A DNA stretch of 64,000 bases, from contig NC_044029.1 in assembly GCF_900496995.4 (NCBI RefSeq), positions 1,302,001-1,366,000 of the forward strand, in the 5' to 3' direction. Position numbers and translations under genes: made by a program. Shown here piece by piece: positions 25,001-40,000 of this stretch. Under the pieces are notes generated by a model, which was given only the letters and a program-made list of their open reading frames with translations, did no database searches and was not told the origin of the DNA. Numbering within the stretch: the stretch's first letter is position 1; each line of letters begins with the position of its first letter. Source of the stretch: Aquila chrysaetos chrysaetos (Eukaryota > Chordata > Aves > Accipitriformes > Accipitridae).

Positions 25001-28000
25001 TCGTTCTGGAGGAGGGGAGGGGCTGTTTGTTGCGACTTGTAAGCCTCTGGAGTCCTTTGCTGGGAGAAATACGATGTTTGTATTGATGATGTCTTCTTCC
25101 TCACTCTAGGATCCAAATAACTCTAGGATCATTTTCACATGTTTGCTAGCTCAGTCTTACACCTTTCTCTTTTTTCCTCGGTCTGCAGCTCCATGTTGCA
25201 TCTGAATTTACTATATATGGTGTTCTTTACATATGTTAGATATTATTTCATTGTTCTCTTTGTTAGCCCTAAAATGAGTTTTGTCCAGCTCTAGGTCTGC
25301 ATTTCTACACAGAACAACTCCTTGTTACTGCTCTCTGTATAAGCCTATGGTTGTACCACACAAAGATAAACAAAAATAAAACAAATTAGCCATATATATC
25401 TGGTCAATTAGAGAAGCTGCTGTCACAGCTAAATTAAGTGAAACAAAGCTGCAGGCAGATAAAGAAAAGTTCAGACAGAGCAAACCTGACAAGCCTTAGT
25501 CCTGAAGTCTTACATCAGTACAAATCTCATCTGTTACTAGCCGTGTCAGTACTGTATTTCAGGGCTATACGGTTAAATAGGAATGTCAGCTAATAACTGC
25601 TTTTATGCAGTCTATACAAAAGTCATACTGCAAACCTATTTCGAGATAGCGAAGACTCGAGCAGTTCCTGTGCTTTATAGATACAACCAATTGCAATTTG
25701 GAAGTAATCAGTAGAAATTGGAAATGCACAGAGGTGGGATTGAGACATCTATGCCCTTATTCTGTTGCCTTTGAAAATAGATCCCAGTATCTTGAATGGA
25801 GTGGGATAGGACTGCTGTGAGTATTACAGTAAGGAAAGGCCTACTGTCAGAACGAATCAGTGTTCAACAGATCTTTGACATGCCAGGCAGATGTCACCCG
25901 AGTTACATGGAGACGCTGCATTATAGCCATGCAGCATCTGTGTGGTCAGCAATCAATGATTTCACTCTGTAGTTGGAGCATCTGTTTTCCTAATGGTACC
26001 AATGCTGTCTAATGTTCACCATTGTCATCCTCGCTGATGGTAAGCAAGCTGTGCAGGGAACAGAGGTAAGTTTGCACAACAAAAGTTAGTCCATGCACAG
26101 ATTGATATGTGTTTTTATTTAGAGTTATAGTGAAGATTTGTTCACCGATCCAAAAAATGAGGTTCAAAAGGGGACTTGCCTATTCGTTTATGTGCAACTG
26201 GTATAAATAGGATGAACCACTTTTCAATATGTCCTTCATATTATACAGACTCTAATACAGTCTTCGTGCTTGTACTCCTTCTGTGTGTCTCTTCTTTTTC
26301 AGATTGGATACCCTCTACCCCTGAGCCATTGTACACTACAACAGGTTTGGAGATGACGCCGCCATACCAAACTCCTGACAAAGGCACTGTGATTTATCTA
26401 GGAGAAGAAGGTGGGAACACCCTGAGAAATCTTGCTGTCAGCTGTAGGTAGATGAAGCACATGCTTTGATCTCCTTTATGAACCTAATTCAAAGCCTGAT
26501 GAAATCAATGTGATTTTCTATTGTTATTTTAAAGCACTTGGGAATAAATTATTTTCCTATAGATAGGGAAGGAAATTAGTTACATAGTTACACAGCTGTT
26601 TCATTATCGATAAGTTCTGCTTGTACTGTTAATTATCTCAAAAGTCCAGCTCAGCTGAAGCCATTGTTCTGAGTGAATAACAGTATGAACCAGCCTAAAA
26701 TGAGTTTGTTCTGAAAATATAAGTGGAGAAAGGTAACTTAACAGCCAAAAGAGGAAGTGAAAAAGATGACAGCTGTGTAACTGCAAGATCAATACTAAAG
26801 TCTGTGTTGGGAGAATATTTTGTTATCCTGGTTTCTGTAGTGGTTTTGCCAAGACTTATAAACAAAATCTGGTCAGATTGGATCAGTGCTTGATTACAGG
26901 CTCCTAAGTCTGGCAAGGATTCATTGGATAGAATTGAAGGGAGTTAGTTGCCTTATTCCACCATCACCAGTTGATTATCAGAGTTATTTATTCTTTTGTG
27001 TGTTTGCTAAGTTGATCCCATTGCCTTGGATGAACTTGGAACTTCTGGCAGTTTTTGATTTTGGTCCTGGGCTACTTTTATGGAGATGAGAAAGGATGAT
27101 AACAGTTTTGCAATCCTAGGATAACTAGATGTGGCCACAAAATTTTCAGAAGCACAAAAATGAAAGGGAGCTGGCATCCTTCTTGAGGTCAACACAGATG
27201 GTAAAAGCTTGCAATACACTGAAAAGCACTGGTACTCTTTGACGTCATGTCTATTTAGAAATTAGCTACTTCTGAAGTATGGATGTATTACCTGTCACTA
27301 GTAGGTTTTTACATCTGGTGGCCAAGAAAACTGGTAATGGCTGTGTGACTAGGAAGGAACCTCTGTCGTCTGCAACTGGACCTGCTAATTTATTGCAAGG
27401 GATAAGATGTGGAGGAACAACCTGAATCCCAGCTCCCTGCCTTTTTGAAAACAAGGACAGTGATTTCTGTTATGGTCCTTTAGTTGCTGTTCTTTAAAAA
27501 TGCAAGTTTCCATGTCCTTTATTACTGACTTGAACTTCATGCACAGGCAACTGGAAGTGGTTCTTATTTCAGCCTGTACAACTCTCCAGCAGAGTGTGTA
27601 TTTTGGTATCATGGTTCTCAGGCTTTGTTAATGAAACTTTCCAACCGAGGAGGTGAAAACTGCTGCCTTTAAGTATGGCCAGTTCTCCCTCCTGCTCCTG
27701 AAGAATGATGTTGTGCAGGCAGTTACAGGCAGACAGTTAGCAGTTCCTGGGCTAACAGACATCAAGCTGCAGCAGAATACGAGTGCTTGCTATCACTGTG
27801 GAGACTCTGTATCTAAACGTATGGATAGTAATAATATTTGTTGACTACAGGTTGAGTTTTTAAGTGACTGTAATTGTACGTTCACTGCCTTGAGTGTGCC
27901 GCTTTGCCCCCTAGCCTTGGGTTTGGCTGTTAGCAGGACCCACGGAGAACTTCAGAGCCCTGGAGCCTTTACTCCCCCTTCCCTGCTTGCACCAGGGAGA

Positions 28001-31000
28001 GTAGACTGCTTGGGCGAACTGGGCTGATGGGCGCTGTGGCCAGCTCGGGGACAGGAGCAGCTAGGAGGAGGAGGTGAACTTTGGAGCCCCATGGAATTCA
28101 TCTTCTTTCTGTTCCTGGGACACAAACCTCCAGCTTGCCAGCTTTGCCATCCAAGTTATATAGCAATAAATATCATTTTTAAAACCCTAAAATCCTCCTC
28201 ACAGAGAAGGTCTATAGGGTAGGACAGGCATCTGCATTATGCAGATTTATGACCTGAGTGGCTCAGACTGGCATGTAATGAGCTATTGCATCCTGTGGGA
28301 GACAGCAGCAGCACTCTCCTGATTCCCACTCAGTTTGAATTTGAATTCAGCAGGAGCTGGGAGTTACTGCCTGTCTGGGAACTACCTGCTGCTGAGTTCC
28401 TACAGGCTCTCCTAAAATCTGCTTTGAGAAGGAAAAATACAATCCAATGGGGACTCCCATGCAGAAAAATTAAAATATCATGATAGAGATCTCAGATTTT
28501 ATGCATGCATTTCATTCTATAGCATTTGTCTGATACAGATGTTTCCAGAAACAGTTTTACTGGATTAACTACTGAACCTTTTTCTTCCTTAATGTTAAGG
28601 AAGAGCATGAAGAGGAAGGGAAGGGTAGATAAACTGTGAATGAAATTTCAGCTAAATAGAAAGTAATTATTTGAGTGGGTATCCCAGCCAGCAAAGCTAA
28701 CAGTCTTTCTCTATAATGAAAACCCCTGTGGGTCTGTAGTAACTTCAGTCATGAAGAACAGTACACTGAATATGGCATCTTTTGTGTATGGCAACAGTGA
28801 TTTAAGGAATGAAAAAATTACTTCTAGGAATCTTGGCTTTACACAACTTCCCTGAGTAGTACTGTCAGAGCGTTAATAACACTACAGGGGAGAATAAGAC
28901 AGACAGACTGCTGCAGGATAAATCTCTAGCGCAGCCCCAGTCAAGTGAGGGCAGACACAACTCTGATCGGAATGGGGGCTGCTGTGCAGCTTTAACTCTG
29001 CTGTATAGTACAGGGTCAGTCCCCCTTATCTGACAGCATGGTAAGGCGGCTGTTTCTCCTCGGGGGGATCCAGCAGTAAGGAGATAGAGAGAAGCAAGAA
29101 TACAGGAGTTGAGAATACAACAGCTTGGTGATCAGTGTCTGGCAACCAGTACAAATCTTTCCTTTTGCCAGTTAGAAGGTTATGTAGCAGGGAATTTCAC
29201 TTCAGGCAGATAAGACAGCCAGTTCGATATTGGCAGTGTGAAACCCACAGTCTCACAGTATGTAGTTCCAGCCTGGAATACCTACAGTTTTCACCTGTCC
29301 TCCTTTTCCCTGAGCTGGTCTTAACCCAAGCAGTGTGCAGCTCGTGCTGCTGGGGTCGGCCAGAGTTGCCAGCATGGCTGCACTGACTCTGCAGCAGGAC
29401 CTCTGGGCTCCCAGCTTTCAGCAGAAGAGGCGCATCCTCTCTATTTTGTGGGTACAGTTTGGAGATGACAGGAAGTTTTGATTACCCCGGTTTTCCACAC
29501 CTTGGTGGCAAAAGCCTTCTGGTATCTAAAGAACTGCCCCACCAGATAAGTAAATTCTTGCTGATGGCAAATCTAGAAGTTCTGTTTTTTAATGAACTAC
29601 GGTAATGAAGATTGGAGTAAAAAGTTCAGTTATGCCTCTGTGAGCATCTCATCTGAGGAACAGTGAACTGTGCTGCTGGGTCTGGGTGTCACCTTTTTTC
29701 CTTCCAGACTAGAATAATTGAATACAGAGATTCAAAAACAAACTGATGGCAATTATTGTCAGCTATGTATGATTTCTGAGCAGAGAGGTTGCCCATTTGA
29801 CTGGTGAAAAGACCTGGGGGAGCTGAGTCCTAGAGTCTTTCCACCTAACTCAGTTGCTTTGCCTAAGTGCAGAGTATGAATTACCCTTTGCTTGTGCAGA
29901 GAGACACAGGTGCCTCCAAGACAGAATCAGATCTTAGGCTGGCTGAAATCCATAAGGTTAAGTGGGAATGGGCAACAAAACCTTTGTATAATTTCTTCTA
30001 CACTTACCTGAGATATGCTTTGAAATTCAGCTCCATGCAATTTTCTTTTTCTAGAAGGAATTTTCGGAAGGATGCAGGTGTTCCCTAAAATGACTCAGAC
30101 AGAAATGAAAGACGTGTTCTGCTCCTTCCCCTAGCTAACAACAACTCCTGCTTTATGTATTCCCAAGAGAGAGGTGTCTGCCCCCTGAAGCAGATCCTCC
30201 ATCAGAAAGAGGACAACACACTGATCTTCGAAGCACGGTTTGAGAGTGGGAATTTGCAGAAGGTGGTCAAAGTGTAAGTTTCTAATCTTTTTTTCTTTTA
30301 TTAAGATGGAGTTATTATCAGAGTTGTTATTAGCAGCAGCCTGCTATCAGTTTCTGAGCACGATGTATTATTCTGGGTTTGTAACTTGTTTTACATTAGT
30401 TGAACAAGCTTCAAAAGTAGTTTCAGGTAGCCTTCACTTGAAATGGTCTGATAGCCATTCCATAGCACTGGATGATTACTGCAGGTGATAATCACCCACA
30501 CAAACTCAACACCCTTTCTTAAGCACCTCCTTTTAAAGCATAGTGTGGAGAACATTTTTAGAAGTCCTAGTTATCATTAAAAGTGCTAATGAAGACAGCA
30601 GTTGCATTATTGACACGCTTGGTGTGATTAGGCATCTTTTCCTGGCAGCTGCGTAGACTTTGATTTATGACAGTGTAAACTGGATTTGCACCTCATTCAC
30701 TACAGGGTGCTTTTTCATTGCAATCTGCATTATTTGACACTGCATCATACTACAGTGCTAGCCAGCATCACAACTGTTTGTCTTCTTTTTGCTACCAGCA
30801 ATGAATTTGAGTACCAGCTGACCCTGCGCACCGACCTCTACACAAGCAGACACACACAGTGGTACTACTTCCAAGTAAGCAATACACAGGCAGGGATGCC
30901 GTATCGCTTCACTATTGTCAACTTTACCAAGCGTAACAGCCTATATAAACATGGCTTGCGCCCACTGTTGTACTCAGAAGCTGATGCTAAGAAACACAAG

Positions 31001-34000
31001 GTTGGCTGGCGAAGGACTGGAAATGAAATCAAGTATTACAAAAACAATGCAGGCCAAGATGGACGTCAATATTTCTCACTCACTTGGACGTTCCAGTTCC
31101 CTCATGACCAAGACACCTGCTACTTCGCCCACTGCTATCCTTACACCTACTCCAACCTGCAGGAGTACCTGGTGGCCATCTCTAAAGATCCAGTGAAGTC
31201 CAAAATCTGCAAGATTCACATCTTGTGCCATTCACTGGCAGGAAACTCAGTGTATGTTTTAACTATCACCAACCCTCCCAAAAGTGGCAAGGGCACCAAG
31301 AGGAAGGCTGTGATACTAACCGCGAGGGTGCATCCGGGAGAAACTAACAGTTCCTGGATAATGAAGGGCTTTCTGGATTACATTCTTGGCAATTCAGGCA
31401 AAGCTCAACTCCTGCGGGACAATTTTGTCTTCAAAGTGGTACCCATGCTGAATCCAGATGGTGTGATTGTGGGAAATCACCGCTGCTCTTTAACAGGTCA
31501 GGACTTGAACCGCAAATACAGATCTAATGTGAAGAAATTTTATCCTTCCATTTGGTATACCCGAAACATGATCAAAAGGTAACCTCATTTTCTTTCCCTT
31601 TAGAATAGATGATTTGCCTTTCCACTGTCTCTTTGTTAGTGTGACTTCTCTATGTCCCTTATTGTTTTGGTATTGTTTACATTTTTGCCCTGTACCCAAC
31701 CCTTTCTGCCTGTTTTGTTTACGTTCAGTTGCATTTCAGAGTGGGTTATTTTTTTTTCTTCAGTATTGTGCAGGTTTTCCTTTAATATACTTTCTCCATT
31801 CCTGGTAAAAAGTTGTATCTCCAAAGTAAAAGAGTTTTCGTCAAAACATTTTCAGCATATTTCTTCCCACTATCCTTTCCCACTATCCTACTTATCAAAT
31901 TCCTTGTTTCCTTCATTTTCTTCTTTTCTGGAATACAACCATGTCCCAGAACAAAGTTAGGTTCAGAACAGATCCCAGATGTCCATTTGACAGCAAAGAT
32001 TGCCAAGTTTGCTGTATGTTTTGCTACAAAGATGTTTGATTTCTTATGCAGACTTCCAGTCACAGAGACATTGATCCTCTGGATATAAAACTAAACCTTT
32101 GGATATTAAACTAAACCGTCAGCTAGTAAACTAAATCAATCTGGTTTAACTTCTGTAGCAAATTAATACAAACAAGACTTTTGTGCAGAAAGCCAGTGTC
32201 AGAATCAGTACAAGTTTTTCATCTGGTAATCAGTAATGTTTTTCATCTAGTTACAGCCTGTTTTAAATAAGATCTGAGTTCTTTCAAATGAATGTTTTGG
32301 CATGTAGATCCCTAGCTTACAGGGGATGAGCACTGCGCCTCTCCTTTTCTGTGAGAATTCCTCTCTGTGTCTTACAATATGGAGAGAGCCTGCATTTGTG
32401 AGTGCCGTGTAATTAATATGAATTATGTCTGCTGAAGTGCTACTGACCTTCAGCCTCATATTCAGCTACTGTCAGCTGAGACAGATGTGTTTATTACTGC
32501 TTCCTTCTTAGTTCCACCATGGATTTCCAACTCCTGCCCAGAGTAAAGCCCCAAGTGACAAGCTGTGGTGCCATCACATCTTCCCTGTAGAGCTCTGCTT
32601 CAACATGAATTGGGCTTTGGGGGTGTGGGTTGCTAAACCCCAATGTGTCTGCCTGCAAATTTTCTTTAAAAAGTTAGTTAAGCAATAATACATTGCAGAA
32701 TCTTGGCACATCATAAAAATTGATGTCTCCAGTTTGATAAAGGAAAGAATATTCACTGCCATTTATGCTTCAGTCTCATAATTGTACAGCATGTATTATT
32801 CAACACATATACAATAGTGAAAGAGCAGCAGATAAGAATAGCGGATTTCAGCTGTACAACATGCTCGTGCACACATCTACAGAGCTGGATGTATGTAACT
32901 GACCCTCAGAGTTAGAACAAACACATGGACAAAGGCTAATGATGCATACACTTATATCTTATCTCTGTGCAGTGACAAGTGTTTTATTCTGGAGGGAAAT
33001 GAGCAGTTTGGCTCTAATCTAGCATGCCAAAGGTTTAACTTGGAGCTCAGAATATGTAACTTGTATTGATTTCTTGCTCTTTAGGTTACACATGAGCTTC
33101 AGTGTAACGTATTAGCTTAGACTAGTTTCTGAGGTGGAGAAAAAAAAGGCAATTTTAATGAAGTATTCTATGTCATCCTGTATTACAGAGTGATGCGGGA
33201 ACATGGTGTTTTTCTGTATTGTGACGTCCATGGTCACAATAGGAAACAAAACGTCTTCATGTATGGTTGTGAGAGAAAGCAGCAAGCAAAAGCACCATAC
33301 GTGCATCCACGTGTGTTCCCACTCCTGCTGAGCAAGAGCTGCCCAGATAAGGTAAGAAAATGTCTGGCTAGAAACTTACTCACCTAGTAATTCAAGCACC
33401 ATCTGGGATCCCTCATTTTTTGTTGAGTTATCACATTTACTAAAAGACTGCACTTCACCCAGTAAAATAATCTTCAATTGGCTAAAACTAGAAATGGTAG
33501 GAATTAATTATTAATTAGGAAAAAAAAAAGTTTAGTAGGAAATGACAGCTTTCAAAATATGTCATTTTCAAGCAAAATCTGACTGCAGTAAGCTTCTTTT
33601 GAACCAGAAAGGTTGCAAAGGCTCTGGAATAAAACAACACACAAACTAACCTACTAGATGTCATTGCATACTTGCAGTTAATGCTGTTTTCCTCAGATAT
33701 CAATAATGAGGTGGTTGTGAGCTCCAGGTCGGTTGCATCAAACTGTTGGTCTGTTAACTCACGAGAGAAGAGCTATTCCAACTTTTTAGTAAATATGCAT
33801 GTTGGTATGTACCAGGATTTGTGGTATCTCAGCTGGTCAGCTGTCCATATAGGATTGTTTAGAAACAGTAAGTACAGCCACATAAAAAATTACTTGCAGA
33901 TGTCTCAGAAATCCGTAAAGTAAAATAAACTTATAATCAAAGAGCTGTTCTTTCACCTACATCTCCGTTATACCAGTAATAACAGTATGCTCTGAGCTAT

Positions 34001-37000
34001 GTTGTGCAATATTCAAGTAGAGTGAAAACTCACAATTGTTTACCTGGTAGATAAGATTTAAAGACCTTGGAGTGTTAAAATGTAATTATTGCATCCTCCT
34101 ATTTACTTCAAAGGCTAATGCTGTACCTGTCTTTTAAGTTCTCATTCCCAGACTGCCGTTTCAGAGTACAAAAGAGCAAAGAAGGCACGGGTCGAGTGGT
34201 AATGTGGAAGATGGGCATCAACAACAGCTACACTTTGGAAGCCTCTATCTGTGGCTCTAAGTTGGGTGAGACAATTCCCTGTAGCTATTTAGTAGGAATC
34301 ATCAAACAAGACCTTTACTTTTGTTTTTTCATGGAAAATGGTAGCTGGAGCTACCATTCCCTTGGTGGTGTTCTCTCTTATTGGGTAGAAATGAATGATG
34401 ATTTAAGATAAGAGTTGGAAAATACACTAAAACTAGGGCATTCACCTAGCAACCTTTCAGGCCACCGCTAGCATTATTGCATAAGTATCATGAAACAACA
34501 ACATTAGTGGATGGCAAATTCAAAGCAGTAACTAAAGCCAGTTATATTTGTAGGAAATTTTGTAATAGGAAATCAGTTAACTATGCAATATAGTTAACCC
34601 CCTTCGAGTGGTTAGATTTGTTCGTATAAGCAGGATAATAATCTGTAATATCTGTATAAAACTCTGGCAGTCATAGACTTGTCTAGCATCCTTGAGGGAA
34701 AGATACGTGAGTTTGCAGTCAGCCACCATCCTGAAATACCACAGATACCTAGCAGTCAGCAGGATGACTGACATTTTCATTTCTGTCTTGCTCCTATTGA
34801 TGCTGCAGGCCGCAGAGAAAGCACCCATTTTGATACGAAAGACTTGGAGTCAATAGGACAGCATTTCTGTGATGCTCTGTTGAACTACTGTGTTCATAAC
34901 AAGCAGGTAAGGAAAGCCCCCCTAGGCCTTTTCTCCTGCCTCAGTTCATCCTCCTGTGACAAAAAATAATACTCTATAGGGTTATATCAATAATAAATTT
35001 GATAATGGCTTTCTTTAAATAGTGAACTAAATTTGTGGTGTTTCTTATTATTATCTGTGCCTGAAGGAACACAAGGAAGTAGTGAAACAGCAAGCCAGGG
35101 TGACCTCCAAGGTCCTGAATTCTGATGTGTTAGACTGGGATTCCAGGTAAGTTAGAACTATTCAGATATGCCACAATTTATTATATGTTCTCTGCACCTC
35201 ATAAGGAGTGCCAGAGTAAATGTTAGAAATATTACTAAAATTGGACTTTTAATTGTCACACTCCTTAATTTAACACTCCTTAAAAGATTGCATACAAATC
35301 TTAAATCCAAACCTTAATAGCCAGTTCACTGGAAGTAGAGCTCTGTATCTACCCCAGGTGGCCTTCCTGAGGAGAAATGAAACTGCGTTGGTACACAGCT
35401 TGGTCTATTGCATCACTTAAATCAATATGCTTTTTTTCAGCTTTACATTTTGCAGAGCAGTCTAGCCACAATATAAGGTATATTGTTTTGGGTTTGTGTA
35501 AACCTAATATCATTAACCATGGAAGATGCTAATCTGATTCCATTTAGCCAAAGGGGTTAAGTTCAGGGTAATTGATAGCAGTGCAAGAATCTGTACCCGA
35601 CCAAAGGATATACCTATGAAACATGATCAGCTCCTCCTGTGCCAGTGCGGACTGGGAGTGACTGCAAGATCAGTTGTGAGAGCTGGGCATTTGTGTTTTA
35701 TGAACAGCTGTGGCCCTGTGGTCATTTATTAAGGAATAAAACTTATGTACATTTCTTTTTGGGGGAAACATTAATAGGTTAGATCTATCTTATCAAACTT
35801 TAGGTGCTCAGAGTATAGAAATCAAGAGCTGAGCTTCACAACTGGTGCTGAACTGCAAGGAAATAAAAAGAGACACAAGATCTTAATGCATCATCAGAGA
35901 ACTGGGAGAAGACTCATTGGGAACAAAGAGGATGATGTTCTGTGAGAGGATTTAGGAGGGGATGGGGAAGGTGTGTGAAGCAGAACTAAAAGAAACCTAG
36001 GTAGGAGATGCCATCTGGATAGATCACATCTCTTTCAATAACCAAGCTTTTTGTAAGATGATAATGCCCACTTTTTGCAGGTTAGCTGTAGGTCTGTAAA
36101 ATTAAAATGTGGATCTGGAAGACAGGCATGTGGAAAATACATTTACATCTCTACAACTAGGGCTGCTACAGAAAACACCTGCTAATGGTTGAAATGAGTG
36201 GTGCAAAATACTGTTTGCAATCACCAAATTTGGAAATTAAACAAAACAATGCTCATCTTCCACAGCAGCCAAACTTCTGACAGCCCAGACTCCTGTGATC
36301 TTGTTGAACACCAGCTAAAACTAGGTACTAAGGTATGCTATGACTTTTTCTTGTCTGTTTACATCTCTGTCCTGGATGCCACTGGGAAAGAATCACTAGA
36401 GTTTAACAGGCTCTATTTTGAAGAACCTTAGGATTAAGTCAGTCAGAATAGTAATTAACAAATCAATGGTCTATAGAGATACAGTCCAAATGAACAGTGC
36501 AGAGCAGTATTAATTTTCCCTATAGCTTAACCCAGATTGTCCAGAAGGTGGTGTGTTTGTTCCAAAAGAAGGTGCCTTTCTACCTGTCAGGTTCTACAGT
36601 ACAGCTGAGTAAGCAGACACAGGGTCAGGATGAGGAGGGCACCAGCTTTAAGCACAGGAAGTATTGTGACACCAGTACACTGGTGTCAGCCATACTTTGC
36701 AGATACCCAGTTCAGAGTGTTCAGGAGTTGTGTTCTCCTCTCGTGTGCAGGCAAGTCATCACACTGGTGCTAAGTGCTGTCAGCATAAGACTACCCCATT
36801 GCCTGCTTCTAAGCTCACAGGCAAATGTAGCCCCAGATGTAACAAAATACTTTCACTGGAGGGCAATGAGAACATTTTATTTTCCTGAAACCTGTATTTA
36901 CTTGTTTTGCTGAAAAGAATAGGTTGAAACATGGGTTTTGTCCTTGTTTATTTGGTGGTTATTTCTTTGGTGCCTGTGATTACCATAATATTACTCAAGA

Positions 37001-40000
37001 TGTTTCCTGTAGATAAGCAAAACAAACTTTGTTGAGTGTATTACTTTCAGAAAGCTTGTGGATGAATTTTAGCCAACAATAATAGTTCCTGTAAATTGTT
37101 GCTTCCTGTTTGTGACATAAATACAGTAAATAAACGACAGTAAAAGGGGAAGCTAGTACTGGGACTGTGTACTAAGAGTGTATAAAACTGAAGTGACGCC
37201 TGTAACACTTTGCAAAACATGCAGATAGGCATTTCAGATGACTGGGCTGGTTGACAAATTGCATGATTTGGAGTTTTAGATCTAGTTTCAGAGATGATAG
37301 TTTGACACATGATGTAGTCAGATAAGCTCTGGTGAGTGCACTTGTGGTGAGGGAAGCTGCCACAGATCCCTTTATGTGCTCTGCCCCTCCCTGGAGGTAC
37401 TTGTCCCTGGAGGAGTTCTATGGAGAACCCATGTTTGTGCAAAGTCCAACAGTTCCACTTAGTCCCACTGCCATCCAGAGTTTAAGCAAAGCTACTGGGT
37501 TTTGTATTTCAGGAAGGTGAAGTCCAGACAGACTTTCCTCTTGTCCAACCCACCTGGGGGGTAGTAATTTCTGATGGAAGGACTGTGAGGGTGGTGTCGA
37601 CTTCTAATGTTTATCCACAGCTTGAAATTTCTTCCCCTGTTCTGTTCAGTGCTAAAGAACCAAGCAGGAGTTTCCACCACTGATGCCATGGTATTTCCAG
37701 GACTATATTAGTTACAGAAGGTCAACTGTAATGGGTTGGATGAAAAGTCTCTTTTGCATGGTACAAGGACTGGTAGCAGAGGGTTAGTGAAAGTACACAG
37801 GGGAGGGATGAGTATTGAGATGTTTTTTCCTTAATGTACCCTCTGTCTTGTTTGTTCTTGTAACGCTTCCTTTGGGATTGAGTTTATTCATATGTGAATG
37901 ATAAATCCACACGGGCACATTTCCTGATGCTGGATTTAAAAAAAAAAATTATTCATGAAAGCTTTAGAATGAAAATGGTAAATGGACTCAGCAGCATTTT
38001 CTGGTTAACACCAAGCAACCTGGGCCTTTTAGTACTTCTCAGCCCTTCATGCTTTCTTGGCCCACCTCCTCTCGTCTGGCCGGCAGTATGCCTGTGCATG
38101 GGGGTGTGACATGGGGCTGGCAGCTCTCAGGACTGGCAACTTGAGAAAAAATTGCCTAAAACTCTGAGCCTTTCCACTTCATTTGCTAAAAATAGCCTTG
38201 TTTGGGTTGAAACACTCACCATGCCAGGCAGCGGGATTGATTCTTTTTTTTCTGATGTCCGTAAGCACCATTTCCTTGTGGTCTGTAAATGGTACATACA
38301 AGCAAGGCAGGCGGGTTTGCCTGACATCTGTGACTAAGCTGTAGATTGAGCAGGCTGCCACGTAACTCATTCATAACTGCATATTGCAAACATCAGTATA
38401 CATTGCAAAACTATTAGTTAAGTGGAGCTTCACCAGGTTGTTCTGTAATTTCTGTGCCGAAACACAGGCAAAGACATCTTTCATGCAATGAAATTGTAGG
38501 AATTGCATTCATGCATCTCTCATGCAGTGAATTAAAGCGCTTTTGCTGGATGCATAATAGGAGCAAAACACATCAGAGTGATACCGTTACTATGTAAAGA
38601 AAGCATCAACAGTTTATCAAATGAGTTTGAAAGAACAGTACATCACAATTCCTTCAAGAAGTTTCTTTCTTTTGTTCTTTTCATGATTATGTGCATTTTT
38701 CCATGTGGATCTACTTCAGTGACTAATTAAAGTTATTAGATCAAAAGACCTACCAAAATTTCCATTGTTGTTCTTGATGGGAGTTCTTAAAGGCATTTGA
38801 AAAAGGTGAATAGCAAGGAATATCACATGTACAGTAGAGTTTTTGACAGAAATTCATGCTGGAGCTGTACGTAGCCTTCAGCGGCACTTTGTTGATGTTC
38901 AGTCTAGAAACATATATACCCCTCAGATGTAAAATAGGAGCACTGTTATTATTGCCTAGAGAAAGTAAACTGTTGTTTGGAAAGAAGAAGTCACATTAAT
39001 ATTTTGATGGGTAATATTCTTGTTATGTACATAAACATTGTAATGCTGGCTGCTTTATTAATGCTTTCATTGGTTCAATAGGTTGACCAGCGCTTCCCAA
39101 GCTTTTTGCGTTTTATGCCAATCTTTCTTTTCAGAAGCCCCAATGTCAGAAAAACAGAGCAGTGGCAATTAATACTACTGAGAAAGCATGGCTGTCCAGG
39201 TTCCCAGACTAAAAATAAACATGCCATATTGAGTAGGAAGTGAGGTCCCTAGTCAATGTGATATGTTTGTGTCCAGGTTCATAAGTATTTGCTGAACAGA
39301 ACAGCATAAGGAATTCAATCTTGAGCAGCTTGCTTACATGTGTTCCTTCTGGCATTGTGATTATCACGTTTATTTGCAACTGCTGGGGTTTTTTGTTTGT
39401 AACTATAATATTCCCTCATGAATCAAAATGGTTACATACTACATTCTGTGCAGAAAAAAAAAAAAAAAACATCAGGAGAACATTTTCACAGCATTGCTGA
39501 GGACAGAAATCATGAAAGCAAAAATGTGAGTATTTTTCATCCCGGTAGAAACATCTTCTGCTCTTTTTCTGACCAGAGTCTGATACATGACAACTTAACT
39601 CAACCACTGTAACTTTAGACAAACAATTTTGTCACCAAAAGCTGCTGACCTAGAATGCCCATTGCTCTTTATTGTCTATTTCATCTGTGAATGAAGAAGT
39701 ATCAACACCAACAAGTCTGGGGCAGGAAAAAATGGTAAAATTATGTCTTGTGAATATATTATTTGATACATTTAGATCTTTCTGTCAAGGAATATGCCTT
39801 GAAGCTGGAGATTATACCAGTTCTTGTTCAGTCTCCAAAACTGCTAACATTTCACCCCCTCAGCTGGACCTGTTTCACTTCCAGTTTCATTGAACAGGAT
39901 TTTTGCCAAGTCCATTAAAACATTTTCTGTTGTGTTTTCCAGTCCAGTAGAGTGCTGTGGAAAGAAGAGAAGGACATTCTAGGGAAACAGGCAATACATT

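Noticed and set aside
36497-36913. 138-codon frame in the AGBL3 intron
   Set aside because: No splice-consistent boundaries or family similarity.
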